From JABMPX01 sp964649795 (lineage in GTDB: Bacteria; Patescibacteriota; Minisyncoccia; Portnoybacterales; UBA2143): a DNA stretch of 64,000 nt. Location of the stretch: assembly GCA_964649795.1 (NCBI GenBank), contig CAZYQY010000001.1, positions 3,181-67,180 of the forward strand. Direction: 5' to 3'. This document shows, piece by piece, positions 38,869 through 47,655 of the stretch. Under the pieces are notes generated by a model, which searched no databases, was not told the DNA's origin, and saw nothing but the letters and a program-made list of their open reading frames with translations. A program made the position numbers and the translations under genes. Position 1 is the first letter of the stretch. The number at the start of each line of letters is the position of its first letter.

Positions 38869-39552
38869 ATGAAATTTATTTTAGGAAAAAAAATAGGAAT
38901 GACTCAAGTTTTTAATCAGGATAATCAAGTTGTCCCAGTGACCCTGATTGAAGCTGGACCTTGTTTTGTTGTCCAGATAAAAACAAAAGAAAAAGACGGT
39001 TATTCAGCTGTTCAGATTGGCTTTGATAAACTAAATGATAAAAAGATTAAAAAATCTCAGAAAAGCAAAGCTTTTCGCTACTTAAAAGAATTTTCGCAGA
39101 ATGGTTTAAAAATTGACGATGAAATCAATATCTCTGCATTCAATCCTGGCGAAATAGTTAATATAACAGGAATTTCTAAGGGCAAAGGATTTCAAGGCGT
39201 TATTAAACGCTACGGCTTTGCAGGCATGCCTGCTTCTCACGGAACTAAACATACTGAACGCGCGCCTGGTTCAATAGGTTCAGCTTTCCCAGAAAGAGTT
39301 TTCAAAGGGAAAAAAATGGGTGGTCGCATGGGAAGTGATAAAATAACTATTCAAGGATTAGAAATAGCCCGGGTAGATGAAAAAAATAATTTATTGGCTG
39401 TTAAAGGTGCTGTTCCAGGCAGAAAAGGAACACTTTTAGAAATAATAGTTATTAAAGAAATTGAGGCAGTTAAAGAAGAAAAAGAAGGAAAATTAATTGC
39501 TGATTTGGAAAAACAAGAAGCTGATGCTGAAAAGAAAAAAGACGCTAAATAA
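38869..39552 (+). CDS. rplC: 50S ribosomal protein L3
   Basis: A 227-residue uL3: KFILGKKIGMTQVFNQDNQVVPVTLIEAGPC, then GKGFQGVIKRYGFAGMPASHGTKHTERAPGSIG and FKGKKMGGRMGSDKITIQ. It binds 23S rRNA near the peptidyl-transferase centre and starts 50S assembly. The C-terminal Lys/Glu-rich tail of about 25 residues is longer than usual. Confidence 0.97.
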   Translation: MKFILGKKIGMTQVFNQDNQVVPVTLIEAGPCFVVQIKTKEKDGYSAVQIGFDKLNDKKIKKSQKSKAFRYLKEFSQNGLKIDDEINISAFNPGEIVNITGISKGKGFQGVIKRYGFAGMPASHGTKHTERAPGSIGSAFPERVFKGKKMGGRMGSDKITIQGLEIARVDEKNNLLAVKGAVPGRKGTLLEIIVIKEIEAVKEEKEGKLIADLEKQEADAEKKKDAK

Positions 39553-39555
39553 AAT

Positions 39556-40200
39556 ATGAAAGAAATAATATACAATCAAAAAGGAGAAGAAATTGATAAA
39601 GCGGATTTGCCAGCTAAGATTTTTAATGTGCCAATGAATAAGGATTTAGTTCATCAGGCAGTAGTAACCCAAATGGCTAATTCGCGGAAAGTTATAGCCC
39701 ATGCTAAGGACAGAAGCGAGAAACGAGGAGGAGGCCGTAAACCATGGAGACAAAAAGGAACTGGCAGAGCTAGGCACGGTTCTATCCGTTCTCCAATTTG
39801 GAGAGGCGGCGGAGTAACTTTTGGTCCAACCAAAGACAGGAATTTTAGTAAAAAGATTAACAAAAAAATGAAACAGAAGGCATTATTAATGGCCTTATCT
39901 TCTAAATTAAAAGATAAAGAGATAATTTTATTAGATAAAGTAGAATTAACAAAAAGAAAAACTAAATTAATAGTTGAAATAATTGATAACTTAGGAATAA
40001 AACTGAAAAGGAATTTGTCTAAAAGTATTTTAATTGTTCTGCCTAAAGCAGATTTAAAAATTAGCCAATCAGTTAAAAATATCCCTAAAAAAAAGACAAT
40101 TAGAGCTGATAGTTTGAATATTTTAGATATTCTATCGCATCAATATTTATTAATTCTACAAGATTCAATTAAAGTAATTGAAAAAACCTACTTAAAGTAA
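39556..40200 (+). CDS. rplD: 50S ribosomal protein L4
   Basis: A 214-residue uL4 with the tunnel-loop signature RGGGRKPWRQKGTGRARHGS and the following IRSPIWRGGGVTFGPTKDRNFSKKINKKMK. In E. coli L4 also represses its own S10 operon. It begins 3 nt after rplC. Length is normal. Confidence 0.96.
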   Translation: MKEIIYNQKGEEIDKADLPAKIFNVPMNKDLVHQAVVTQMANSRKVIAHAKDRSEKRGGGRKPWRQKGTGRARHGSIRSPIWRGGGVTFGPTKDRNFSKKINKKMKQKALLMALSSKLKDKEIILLDKVELTKRKTKLIVEIIDNLGIKLKRNLSKSILIVLPKADLKISQSVKNIPKKKTIRADSLNILDILSHQYLLILQDSIKVIEKTYLK

Positions 40201-40216
40201 ATTTTAAATTAAATTC

Positions 40217-40660
40217 ATGTCTTTATTAGATAGATTTAGAAAAAAGAAAATTGAGAAAAAAGTTGAAAAAGTCCCGATGGCAAAACCATTGAGGATCCTC
40301 GACACCGAAGGTGCCAAGGAGCCAGAAAAGGAAATATCGTCTAGAAAAATAGTCAATAAGAAAACTTTTCAGGTTTATCAAGTTATTAAAGAACCGCATA
40401 TTACTGAAAAGGCAACTTTTTTAACGGAACAGGATAAATATATTTTTAAAATTTTTTCAAAAGCTAATAAAATCGAAACAAAGAAAGCTATTGAATCTCT
40501 TTATGGAGTTAAGGTAAAGAAAGTGAGCATTATCCATTTGCCTTCAAAAAGAAGACGATTAGGTCAAAGCCAAGGGTGGAGACATGGACTAAAAAAAGGA
40601 TTTAAAAAGGCAATCGTGACTTTAAAAAAAGGAGAAAAAATAGAATTATTGCCTAGATAA
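40217..40660 (+). CDS. rplW: 50S ribosomal protein L23 with N-terminal extension
   Basis: A 147-residue uL23. The conserved core starts near residue 50 (VIKEPHITEKATFL, YIFKIFSKANKIETKKAIESLYGVKVKKV) and ends with GWRHGLKKGFKKAIVTLKKGEKIEL. About 45 extra basic residues precede it (usual length about 95-100). L23 sits at the exit tunnel and docks trigger factor and SRP. Co-transcribed with rplD. Confidence 0.94.
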   Translation: MSLLDRFRKKKIEKKVEKVPMAKPLRILDTEGAKEPEKEISSRKIVNKKTFQVYQVIKEPHITEKATFLTEQDKYIFKIFSKANKIETKKAIESLYGVKVKKVSIIHLPSKRRRLGQSQGWRHGLKKGFKKAIVTLKKGEKIELLPR

Positions 40661-40667
40661 AATTAAT

Positions 40668-41510
40668 ATGAAATGTTATAAACCAACCACACCAGGCAGA
40701 AGAGGAATGACATCAATTGATTATTCTGTTTTAACTAAAACCAAGCCAGCGAAAAAATTAACTAAAAAATTAGTTAAAAAATCCGGAAGAGGCTATCGCG
40801 GCAGAGTTACAGTAAGGCATAAAGGTGGCGGTCATAAACGTAAATACCGTTTGATTGATTTTGAGCGTTATGATAAGATTGATGTCCCAGCTAATATAGT
40901 TTCATTAGAATATGACCCTAACCGAAGTTGTTTTATTGCCCTTTTGAACTATTTAGATGGAGAAAAAAGATATATTTTAGCTCCTGACGGTATTAAAGTC
41001 GGCCATAAAGTTATTTGCCAGGAAAAAGCAGCATTAAAGATTGGGAATAGAATGCAATTAAAAAATATCTTGTCTGGCAGTTTTGTCTATAATATTGAGC
41101 TTTCTCCTAAACAGGGCGGCAAAATAGTCCGTTCAGCTGGCAGTTCTGCACAAATAATGGCTCATGAAGGAGGATATACTCATCTTAAATTGCCTTCTGG
41201 AGAAATTAGAATGGTTAAAGAAGATTGCTTAGCCAGTTTTGGACAGATAAGCAACCCAGAACACAATACAGTAGTTATTGGCAAAGCTGGTCGGAGCCGT
41301 TGGATGGGTCGTCGGCCAACAGTGCGCGGCTCAGCAATGAATGCTTGTGATCATCCGCACGGAGGAGGAGAGAATCGTCAATCAATTGGCCTAAGAAAAG
41401 GACCAAAAACCCCTTGGGGCAAACTGGCATATGGAGTGAAAACAAGAAAAAATAAGAAAGCAAGCAATAAATTGATTTTAAAGAAAAGGACAAAGAAGAA
41501 GAAAAAATAG
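40668..41510 (+). CDS. rplB: 50S ribosomal protein L2
   Basis: A 280-residue uL2: YKPTTPGRRGMTSIDYS, GRGYRGRVTVRHKGGGHKRKYR, SAGSSAQIMAHEGGYTHLKLPSGEIRMV and the catalytic-centre-adjacent WMGRRPTVRGSAMNACDHPHGGGENR. It binds 23S rRNA and is needed for subunit joining and peptidyl transfer. Normal length. Confidence 0.97.
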   Translation: MKCYKPTTPGRRGMTSIDYSVLTKTKPAKKLTKKLVKKSGRGYRGRVTVRHKGGGHKRKYRLIDFERYDKIDVPANIVSLEYDPNRSCFIALLNYLDGEKRYILAPDGIKVGHKVICQEKAALKIGNRMQLKNILSGSFVYNIELSPKQGGKIVRSAGSSAQIMAHEGGYTHLKLPSGEIRMVKEDCLASFGQISNPEHNTVVIGKAGRSRWMGRRPTVRGSAMNACDHPHGGGENRQSIGLRKGPKTPWGKLAYGVKTRKNKKASNKLILKKRTKKKKK

Positions 41511-41526
41511 AATAATTTATTAAATT

Positions 41527-41820
41527 ATGTCACGAAGTCTAAAAAAAGGACCATATGTTGATAATAAGCTATTAAAGAAAATAGCTAAGTTAAAATTGGG
41601 AGATAAAACAATAATTAAAACATGGGCTCGGGCAAGTACAATTACTCCAGAGATGATTGGCTTTACTTTTGGGGTTCATAACGGGAAAGAGCATATTTCA
41701 GTTTTTATTACTGAAGATATGGTTGGCCACAAATTAGGTGAATTTTCTCTAACAAGAAAATTTGTTAAACATGGCGGCAGAATGCAGAAAGAACAGGAAT
41801 CAGCTGCCAAAAGAAAATGA
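41527..41820 (+). CDS. rpsS: 30S ribosomal protein S19
   Basis: A 97-residue uS19: MSRSLKKGPYVDNKLLKKI, TWARASTITPEMIGFTFGVHNGKEHISVFITEDMVGHKLGEFSLTRKF. It is in the 30S head near the A-site finger. Its stop overlaps the rplV start by 4 nt (ATGA). Confidence 0.97.
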   Translation: MSRSLKKGPYVDNKLLKKIAKLKLGDKTIIKTWARASTITPEMIGFTFGVHNGKEHISVFITEDMVGHKLGEFSLTRKFVKHGGRMQKEQESAAKRK

Positions 41821-42395
41821 TTAAAGCTAAATTAAGACATTTAAGAATATCTCCCAGAAAAGTTAGATTAGTAGCTAATCTGATTAAGGGATTAACAGTA
41901 GTAGAGGCTGAAAATCAGTTAAAGTTTTTAACTAAAAGGTCATCTACACAAGTTTTAAAACTTTTGAATTCAGCAGTGGCCAATGCAAAACATAATGCTG
42001 ATTCTCCTAAAGATAATCTTTACATAGCTGAAATTTTTGTTGATACTGGTCCCGTGTTAAAAAGATGGCGTCCCAGGGCTATGGGTCGAGCCGCGCCAAT
42101 AGCAAAAAGGACTAGTCATTTAACAATAATTTTAGATCAAATTAAAAAAGGAACAAAGAAAAAATTAGCAAAAGAGAAAATTGAGCCAACTGTTAAAGAA
42201 GAAAAAACACCGGATTTATTAAAAGAAATCAGTCAGCCATTAGAAAAAACAGATGAAGATGCAAAAATTATTTCAAGACCGAGAAAAGTTTTGCCTCCTA
42301 AGCCTTATAAAACAACTTCTCAATCAAAGAAAAAGTTTTTTAGCAGGCAGACCTTTGGCAATGCTAAAAAGATCTTTAGGAGAAAAAGTATATAG
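41817..42395 (+). CDS. rplV: 50S ribosomal protein L22 with long C-terminal extension
   Basis: A 192-residue uL22. The family core is residues 1-110 (KAKLRHLRISPRKVRLVANLIKGL, LLNSAVANAKHNADSPKDNLYIAEIFVD, KRWRPRAMGRAAPIAKRTSHLTIIL). A further 80 Lys/Pro/Ser-rich residues form a tail absent from E. coli L22 (110 aa). L22 lines the exit tunnel; the tail may contact rRNA on the surface (inference). Confidence 0.95.
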   Translation: MIKAKLRHLRISPRKVRLVANLIKGLTVVEAENQLKFLTKRSSTQVLKLLNSAVANAKHNADSPKDNLYIAEIFVDTGPVLKRWRPRAMGRAAPIAKRTSHLTIILDQIKKGTKKKLAKEKIEPTVKEEKTPDLLKEISQPLEKTDEDAKIISRPRKVLPPKPYKTTSQSKKKFFSRQTFGNAKKIFRRKSI

Positions 42396-42412
42396 TATAT
42401 AATAAAATAATC

Positions 42413-43066
42413 ATGGGACATAAAGTTCATCCATACATTTTTCGGTTAGGCATAGTGAATGATTGGAAATCAAAATGGTTTAGTCGAAAAAAATACAAGG
42501 ATTTTTTAGAGCAAGATGTAAAATTGCGAAGTTTTATAGCGAAAAAATTAGATAAAGCTGGAATTAATTCAATAAAAATAGAGCGATCAGTTAATTTTAT
42601 TAATATTATTATTGGAGCATCTCGGCCAGGTCTGGTTATTGGAAGAGGAGGAAGCGGAGCAGAAGAGCTTAAAAAAGAAATAAAAGAAATTATTGAAAAA
42701 AGTGAGATAGGAACAGCCAATTTGGAAGTTCGTTTGGAAATAGAAGAAATTGGACAGCCAACAACTCGAGCATCGGTTATGGCTATGGAAATGGCTGGGC
42801 AATTAGAAAAAAGAATGCCTTATCGCAGAGTAATGAAGCAAACTCTGGATAAAATTATACAAAATAAAGAAGTTAAAGGTGCTAAGGTAATGGTTGGCGG
42901 AAGATTAAATGGCGCTGAAATAGCTCGTACAGAATGGCTAAAAAAAGGAAGAGTTCCTTTGCAAACATTACGTTCTGATATTGACTATGCTCAAGCAACT
43001 GCTTACACTACTTACGGAACAATTGGTGTAAAAGTATGGATTTATAAAGGAGAAGTATTTGATTAA
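42413..43066 (+). CDS. rpsC: 30S ribosomal protein S3
   Basis: A 217-residue uS3: GHKVHPYIFRLGIVNDWKSKWF, the KH motif GLVIGRGGSGAEEL, MPYRRVMKQTLDKI and GRLNGAEIARTEWLKKGRVPLQTLRSDIDYA. It forms the mRNA entry site and has helicase activity with S4 and S5. Length is at the short end of normal. Confidence 0.97.
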   Translation: MGHKVHPYIFRLGIVNDWKSKWFSRKKYKDFLEQDVKLRSFIAKKLDKAGINSIKIERSVNFINIIIGASRPGLVIGRGGSGAEELKKEIKEIIEKSEIGTANLEVRLEIEEIGQPTTRASVMAMEMAGQLEKRMPYRRVMKQTLDKIIQNKEVKGAKVMVGGRLNGAEIARTEWLKKGRVPLQTLRSDIDYAQATAYTTYGTIGVKVWIYKGEVFD

Positions 43067-43071
43067 TAATT

Positions 43072-43482
43072 ATGTTGTCACCTAAAAAAGTAAAACATAG
43101 AAAATGGCAGAAAGGCACTAGACGAGGGAAAGGAAAAGCAACGCGCGGGACAAAATTGTCTTTTGGCTCTTTTGGATTAAAGATTATGGAAGAATGTTGG
43201 TTAACTGCGAGGCAAATTGAATCAGCTAGACGTACTATGACTAGGTATGTCCAGCGTGGAGGAAAAATTTGGATTAGAGTTTTCCCTGACAAGCCAGTAA
43301 CTAAAAAAGGCATAGAAGTGCCAATGGGTGGAGGCAAAGGCAGTGTTGACCATTATGTTATGCCAATTAAACCAGGCCGTATTATTTTTGAAATGGACGG
43401 GATTTCTGAAGAGATGGCAAAAGAAGCAATGCGTCGGGCTAGCCATAAATTGCCAATTAAAACAAAGTTTATCAGCCGTTAA
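43072..43482 (+). CDS. rplP: 50S ribosomal protein L16
   Basis: A 136-residue uL16: MLSPKKVKHRKWQKGTRRGKG, SFGSFGLKIMEECWLTARQIESARRTMTRYVQRGGKIWIRVFPDKPVT and GGGKGSVDHYVMPIKPGRIIFEM. It stabilises A-site tRNA and is a late 50S assembly protein. Normal length. Confidence 0.97.
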   Translation: MLSPKKVKHRKWQKGTRRGKGKATRGTKLSFGSFGLKIMEECWLTARQIESARRTMTRYVQRGGKIWIRVFPDKPVTKKGIEVPMGGGKGSVDHYVMPIKPGRIIFEMDGISEEMAKEAMRRASHKLPIKTKFISR

Positions 43483-43514
43483 TTGTTAGACCCTTAGGGT
43501 CTAACAAGAATTTT

Positions 43515-43712
43515 ATGAAGATTAAAGAATTACATCAAAAGACAGATAAAGAACTAAAAGATCTTTTGCAAGAAAGCAGGCATAAACTAGGCCAGCTTAA
43601 ATTTGATTTAGCTTCAAAAAAACTTAAAAACATTAAACGAGTTAAAGGGCTACGCAGAGATATTGCCAGAATTTTAACTATTTTGAAAATAAAAAGTAAT
43701 AATGAAAAATAA
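43515..43712 (+). CDS. rpmC: 50S ribosomal protein L29
   Basis: A 65-residue uL29: MKIKELHQKTDKELKDLLQESRHKLGQLKFDLASKKLKNIKRVKGLRRDIARILTIL. It is a helical protein beside L23 at the exit tunnel. Its 3' end overlaps rpsQ by 11 nt. A small dyad (TTAGACCC/GGGTCTAA, 43486-43503) precedes the gene. Confidence 0.95.
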   Translation: MKIKELHQKTDKELKDLLQESRHKLGQLKFDLASKKLKNIKRVKGLRRDIARILTILKIKSNNEK

Positions 43713-43971
43713 TAAAGTTAAAAAAAATAAAAATATTGAAAAGAAAAAAGGCCGTTTTCTTAGAGGAGTTGTTGTGAGCGATAAAATGGATAAAACCATA
43801 GTTGTTTTGGTTAATAGATATAAAGAACATCCTAAATATGGCAAAAGGTATAAAATCAGTAAAAAATATAAGGCCCATGACGAGAAAAATCAGTACGAAA
43901 AAGGAGATAAGGTTATTATTCAGGAATGTCCGCCAGTAAGCAAGGATAAAAAGTGGAAGGCGAAATCATGA
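43702..43971 (+). CDS. rpsQ: 30S ribosomal protein S17
   Basis: An 89-residue uS17 with the core GRFLRGVVVSDKMDKTIVVLVNRYKEHPKYGKRYKISKKYKAHDEKN and GDKVIIQECPPVSKDKKW. It carries about 12 extra basic residues at the N-terminus. OB-fold primary binder of 16S rRNA. It overlaps rpmC and touches rplN. Confidence 0.95.
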   Translation: MKNNKVKKNKNIEKKKGRFLRGVVVSDKMDKTIVVLVNRYKEHPKYGKRYKISKKYKAHDEKNQYEKGDKVIIQECPPVSKDKKWKAKS

Positions 43972-44333
43972 TACAAGCAGGAACAAAATTAAAAGTAGCT
44001 GATAATTGCGGGGCTAAAATAATCCAATGCTTCAAGATTTTAGGAGGAAGCCGCAAACGTTATGCGCAAATCGGTGATATTATTGTTGCTTCAGTTAAGT
44101 TGGCAGAACCAAGAAAATCAATTAAAAAGAAAGAAGTTGTTAGAGCAGTAATTGTCAGGCAAAAAAAAGCTTTTCGCAGAAAAGACGGATCATATATTTC
44201 TTTTGATGAGAATGCAGCAATTATTGTTGATGGTCATAATCCTAGAGGTGGCCGTATTTTCGGACCAGTGCCGCGGGAACTAAAGGAAAAAGGTTTTGAT
44301 AAAATAGCATCATTAGCTCCAGAAGTATTATGA
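43968..44333 (+). CDS. rplN: 50S ribosomal protein L14
   Basis: A 121-residue uL14 from the ATG at 43968, which matches the family start MIQAGTKLKVADNCGAKIIQC; an upstream in-frame ATG at 43953 lies inside rpsQ. Later blocks are GDIIVASVKLAEPRKSIKKKEVVRAVIVRQ and DENAAIIVDGHNPRGGRIFGPVPREL. It forms inter-subunit bridge B8. Confidence 0.96.
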   Translation: MIQAGTKLKVADNCGAKIIQCFKILGGSRKRYAQIGDIIVASVKLAEPRKSIKKKEVVRAVIVRQKKAFRRKDGSYISFDENAAIIVDGHNPRGGRIFGPVPRELKEKGFDKIASLAPEVL

Positions 44334-44635
44334 AGATTAAAAAAGGTGATAACATATTAGTAATATCTGGTAAAGACAAAGGCAAAAAAGGTAAAGTTTT
44401 GTCAGTTTTGCCTCGAGACAATAAGATCATTGTTGAAGGAATCAATATTACCAAAAAACATCGTAAGCCCAAACAAGAAAGAGAAAAAGGGCAAATTATT
44501 GAAATTGTTAAACCGATTGACTCTTCAAATGTTAAGTTTATTTGTCCCAAATGCGGCAAATCAGCAAGAATAGGTTATAAAATAGTTGAAAAGAAAAAAT
44601 ATAGAATTTGTAAGAAATGCAATCAGGAAATTTAA
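44330..44635 (+). CDS. rplX: 50S ribosomal protein L24
   Basis: A 101-residue uL24: KIKKGDNILVISGKDKGKKGKVLSVLPRDNKIIVEGINITKKH (KOW motif) and a four-Cys C-terminal end (FICPKCGKSARIG ... YRICKKCNQEI), as in zinc-binding L24 variants. It is an assembly initiator of the 50S. Overlaps rplN by 4 nt. Confidence 0.96.
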   Translation: MKIKKGDNILVISGKDKGKKGKVLSVLPRDNKIIVEGINITKKHRKPKQEREKGQIIEIVKPIDSSNVKFICPKCGKSARIGYKIVEKKKYRICKKCNQEI

Positions 44636-44645
44636 AAATTTTAAT

Positions 44646-45182
44646 ATGAAGTTAAAAGAAAAATATCAAAAACAAGTTATTCCAGCCATGAAAGAACAAT
44701 TTGGATATAAAAATGATTTAGCTGTGCCAAGAATAACTAAAGTTGTTGTTAATACCGGATTTAATCCAGCAGATAGAAACGAGAAGCTTCAAGAAGAAAT
44801 TGCTCATGATTTGGCTTTGATCACTGGGCAAAAACCAGTATCGCGCCAAGCCAAGAAATCAGAAGCTGGTTTTAAAATAAGGGCTGGGATGGTTGTTGGC
44901 TTGTCAGTAACTTTAAGAAAGCAGTTAATGTATGATTTTCTGGACAGATTAATAAATATTTCCTTACCTCGAAGTCGCGATTTCCGTGGCCTAAAAGAAA
45001 AAAGCGTTGATCAAAATGGTAATTTGAATATTGGCATTAAAGAACATATTATTTTTCCTGAGATTTCTACAGAAAGCGCTAAAAATATTTTTGGTCTAGA
45101 AATCACTGTTGTTACAACAAGTAAAGAGCGTAAATCAGGATTGGCCATATTTAAATTATTAGGATTTCCCATAAAAAAGTAA
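44646..45182 (+). CDS. rplE: 50S ribosomal protein L5
   Basis: A 178-residue uL5 from the ATG at 44646 (MKLKEKYQKQVIPAMKEQFG), the usual N-terminus; an earlier ATG at 44586 lies within rplX. Blocks: VPRITKVVVNTGF, LITGQKPVSRQAKKSEAGFKIRAGM, LPRSRDFRGL and GIKEHIIFPEI. It binds 5S rRNA and contacts P-site tRNA. Confidence 0.96.
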   Translation: MKLKEKYQKQVIPAMKEQFGYKNDLAVPRITKVVVNTGFNPADRNEKLQEEIAHDLALITGQKPVSRQAKKSEAGFKIRAGMVVGLSVTLRKQLMYDFLDRLINISLPRSRDFRGLKEKSVDQNGNLNIGIKEHIIFPEISTESAKNIFGLEITVVTTSKERKSGLAIFKLLGFPIKK

Positions 45183-45184
45183 TT

Positions 45185-45370
45185 ATGCCAAAAAAATCAG
45201 TTATTGCCAGAGCAAAAAAGAAACCAAAGTTCTCTTCTCGCATACTAAAGCGTTGTTTTCGCTGTGGGAGAAAAAAGGGCTATTTACGGAATTTTGGCTT
45301 GTGTCGGATATGTTTTAGAGAATTAGCTAATAAAGGTGAAATACCAGGGATAAAAAAATCCTCATGGTAG
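45185..45370 (+). CDS. rpsZ: 30S ribosomal protein S14, zinc-binding type
   Basis: A 61-residue uS14 of the short C+ type: RCFRCGRKKGYLRNFGLCRICFRELANKGEIPGIKKSSW with CxxC...CxxC for one zinc. It is the type found in Firmicutes and many CPR, replacing the 100-residue type. It lies in the 30S head and starts 2 nt after rplE. Confidence 0.96.
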   Translation: MPKKSVIARAKKKPKFSSRILKRCFRCGRKKGYLRNFGLCRICFRELANKGEIPGIKKSSW

Positions 45371-45380
45371 TTTAAAATAT

Positions 45381-45770
45381 ATGAGTGATCCAATTGCAGA
45401 TATGTTAACTAGAATAAGAAATGCTCAAGCTGTTTCTCACAAGACAGTAACTATTCCTTTTTCCAAATTAAAATTTAATTTAGCCAAAATTTTAGAGAAA
45501 GAAAACCTAATTGGTAAAATAAACACTCAAGGCAAAAAGACAAAAAAGATAATTGAGATTGAGCTAAAGTATAAAAACAATGCGCCTATTATAAACAGCC
45601 TTAAAAGAATAAGTAGCCCTGGATTGCGAACCTATATTAAAAAGGATGAATTAAAACCAATTAGACAAGGCTATGGCTTAATCATTATTTCTACTCATCA
45701 AGGATTGATGACCAACAAAGAAGCTAAGAAAAAAGGCGTTGGAGGAGAAATACTTTGTGAAATTTATTAA
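45381..45770 (+). CDS. rpsH: 30S ribosomal protein S8
   Basis: A 129-residue uS8: SDPIADMLTRIRNAQAVSHKTVTIPFSKLKF, LKRISSPGLRTYIKKDELKPI, GYGLIIISTHQGLMTNKEAKKKGVGGEILCEIY. It binds 16S h21 and in E. coli represses the spc operon. Confidence 0.97.
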   Translation: MSDPIADMLTRIRNAQAVSHKTVTIPFSKLKFNLAKILEKENLIGKINTQGKKTKKIIEIELKYKNNAPIINSLKRISSPGLRTYIKKDELKPIRQGYGLIIISTHQGLMTNKEAKKKGVGGEILCEIY

Positions 45771-45779
45771 ACTAAATTT

Positions 45780-46337
45780 ATGTCAAGAATAGGCAAACAA
45801 CCAATTATAATTCCGGAAAACGTTGAAATAAAAATAGATAATAATCAAATTACAGTAAAAGGTCCTAAAGGAAAGTTAAATCAGCTAATTTCTTCACAGA
45901 TTAACTTAGTATTAAAAGATTTGTCTGATGGGCAAAAAGAGTTATCTATTAGCCCTAAAAAGGAATCAAAAAATTATTCTGCTTTGTGGGGATTGCATAG
46001 AGCCTTAATTTTTAATATGGTTAAAGGCGTAACTGATGGTTTTGAAAAAGAGCTGGAGATTCAAGGCGTTGGATATAGGGCATCTGTTCAGAATAATAAA
46101 TTAAGTTTAAATATTGGTTTTTCTCATCCAGTTGAAATTGAAGCTCCACAAGGAATTGAATTTAATGTAAATAAGAATATTATTACTATTTCAGGTATTA
46201 ATAAGCAATTAGTTGGCCAGATTGCAGCTAAAATAAGAGATCAGCGCAAACCAGAACCATATAAAGGCAAAGGGATTAGATATGTTGGTGAAATCGTCAA
46301 AATAAAAGCAGGCAAAAAAGCAACAGGAACAGAGTAA
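45780..46337 (+). CDS. rplF: 50S ribosomal protein L6
   Basis: A 185-residue uL6 with two similar domains: MSRIGKQPIIIPENVEI, ALWGLHRALIFNMVKGVTDGFEKELEIQGVGYRA and the C-terminal QIAAKIRDQRKPEPYKGKGIRYVGE. It lies near the sarcin-ricin loop. Normal length. Confidence 0.97.
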   Translation: MSRIGKQPIIIPENVEIKIDNNQITVKGPKGKLNQLISSQINLVLKDLSDGQKELSISPKKESKNYSALWGLHRALIFNMVKGVTDGFEKELEIQGVGYRASVQNNKLSLNIGFSHPVEIEAPQGIEFNVNKNIITISGINKQLVGQIAAKIRDQRKPEPYKGKGIRYVGEIVKIKAGKKATGTE

Positions 46338-46338
46338 T

Positions 46339-46692
46339 ATGCAAGAAAAAAAAGAAAAACGTTATAATCGTCATAAACGCATTAGGGCAAAAATTAAGGG
46401 GACTAAAGATCGTCCGCGTTTTTCTGTTTTTCGCAGCAATAAACATATTAGCGGACAATTAATTGATGACGATAAAAGGACAACTTTAGTGTCAATTAGT
46501 GATTTAGAATTAAAAAAAGGCAAAACCCTGGATAATAAAGTTAATCTTGCCTATAAAGTCGGACAATTGATTGCTCAAAAGGCATCAAAGAAGAAAATTA
46601 AAAAAGTTGTTTTTGACAGAGGAGGTTATAGATATCATGGCCGAGTTAAAGCAATGGCTGAAGGGGCTAAAAAAGAAGGACTTGAATTTTAA
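46339..46692 (+). CDS. rplR: 50S ribosomal protein L18
   Basis: A 117-residue uL18: KKRYNRHKRIRAKIKGTKDRPRFSVFRSNKHI, AYKVGQLIAQKASKKKIKKVVFDRGGYRYHGRVKAMAEGAKKEGLEF. It binds 5S rRNA with L5. Starts 1 nt after rplF. Confidence 0.97.
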   Translation: MQEKKEKRYNRHKRIRAKIKGTKDRPRFSVFRSNKHISGQLIDDDKRTTLVSISDLELKKGKTLDNKVNLAYKVGQLIAQKASKKKIKKVVFDRGGYRYHGRVKAMAEGAKKEGLEF

Positions 46693-46698
46693 ATTAAT

Positions 46699-47154
46699 AT
46701 GTTTTTTAAACAAGAAGAAAAAAAAGAATATGAACAGAAATTGCTTGACGTTGCTCGAGTTGTTAGAGTAATGGCTGGTGGCCGGCGTTTTAGATTCCGA
46801 GCAGTTGTTGTCATTGGCAATAGAAGGGGCAAAGTGGGTGTAGGCGTAGCAAAAGGGCAAGATATTAGCTTGGCCGTTGAAAAAGCAGTTATTAATGCAA
46901 AAAAATATATTATTAAAGTTGTTTTAATTGATGGAACAATTCCACATACAATAGAAGCAAAATTTGGCAGCGCAAAAGTTTTATTAAAACCAGGCATAAA
47001 AGGGAGAGGGATTGTTGCTGGAGGAGCTGTCAGAATAGTTTGTGATTTGGCTGGCATAGAAAATGTTTCAGGAAAAATTTTGGGCAAGACTAAAAATAAA
47101 TTAAATAATGCACAGGCAACAATTAAAGCGCTGCAGAAATTAAAGAACAGATAA
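46699..47154 (+). CDS. rpsE: 30S ribosomal protein S5
   Basis: A 151-residue uS5: EQKLLDVARVVRVMAGGRRFRFRAVVVIGNRRGKVGVGVAKGQDISLAVEKA and KPGIKGRGIVAGGAVRIVCDLAGIENVSGKILG. It takes part in decoding accuracy and mRNA unwinding. The next gene is rplO; rpmD (L30), which lies between them in most bacteria, is absent. Confidence 0.97.
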   Translation: MFFKQEEKKEYEQKLLDVARVVRVMAGGRRFRFRAVVVIGNRRGKVGVGVAKGQDISLAVEKAVINAKKYIIKVVLIDGTIPHTIEAKFGSAKVLLKPGIKGRGIVAGGAVRIVCDLAGIENVSGKILGKTKNKLNNAQATIKALQKLKNR

Positions 47155-47161
47155 TAATATT

Positions 47162-47644
47162 ATGCAATTATATCAATTAAAGCCTACTTATAAAAAAAGA
47201 TCCCGTAAACGTATTGGTCGTGGAGGCAAAAAAGGAACTTATTCTGGAAAAGGGATTAAAGGACAAAAATCTCGATCAGGAAAAAAGCCGCGAGTAGATT
47301 TTGCTGGTGGGGATACAACCTTAAGTAAGCGCTTGCCTAAAAAAAGAGGAACAACTGGAAAACATAAGACCACTAAAAAGAGAAAAGGAGCAAAAATGAA
47401 CAGATTGAGAATTCAATCTATGCCAGTTATTCTTAATTTAAAAGATATTGAGCAAAAATTTAATAGTAATGAAATTGTTTCTCCAAGAAATTTGTTGAAC
47501 AAGAAGTTAATTGGTAAAATAAAAGGCAGAGTTCCTAAAGTGAAGATTTTAGGACAAGGAGAGCTAACAAAGAAATTACAATTTAAAGGAGTAAGATTAT
47601 CAAAAAGTGTTCAGGGAAAAAACAAATCAAATAAATCTGAATAA
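47162..47644 (+). CDS. rplO: 50S ribosomal protein L15
   Basis: A 160-residue uL15: YQLKPTYKKRSRKRIGRGGKKGTYSGKGIKGQKSRSGKK, RLPKKRGTTGKHKTTKKRKG and VKILGQGELTKKLQFKGVRLSKS. It joins late in 50S assembly. Normal length, 7 nt after rpsE. Confidence 0.96.
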   Translation: MQLYQLKPTYKKRSRKRIGRGGKKGTYSGKGIKGQKSRSGKKPRVDFAGGDTTLSKRLPKKRGTTGKHKTTKKRKGAKMNRLRIQSMPVILNLKDIEQKFNSNEIVSPRNLLNKKLIGKIKGRVPKVKILGQGELTKKLQFKGVRLSKSVQGKNKSNKSE

Positions 47645-47655
47645 TATTTAGAAAT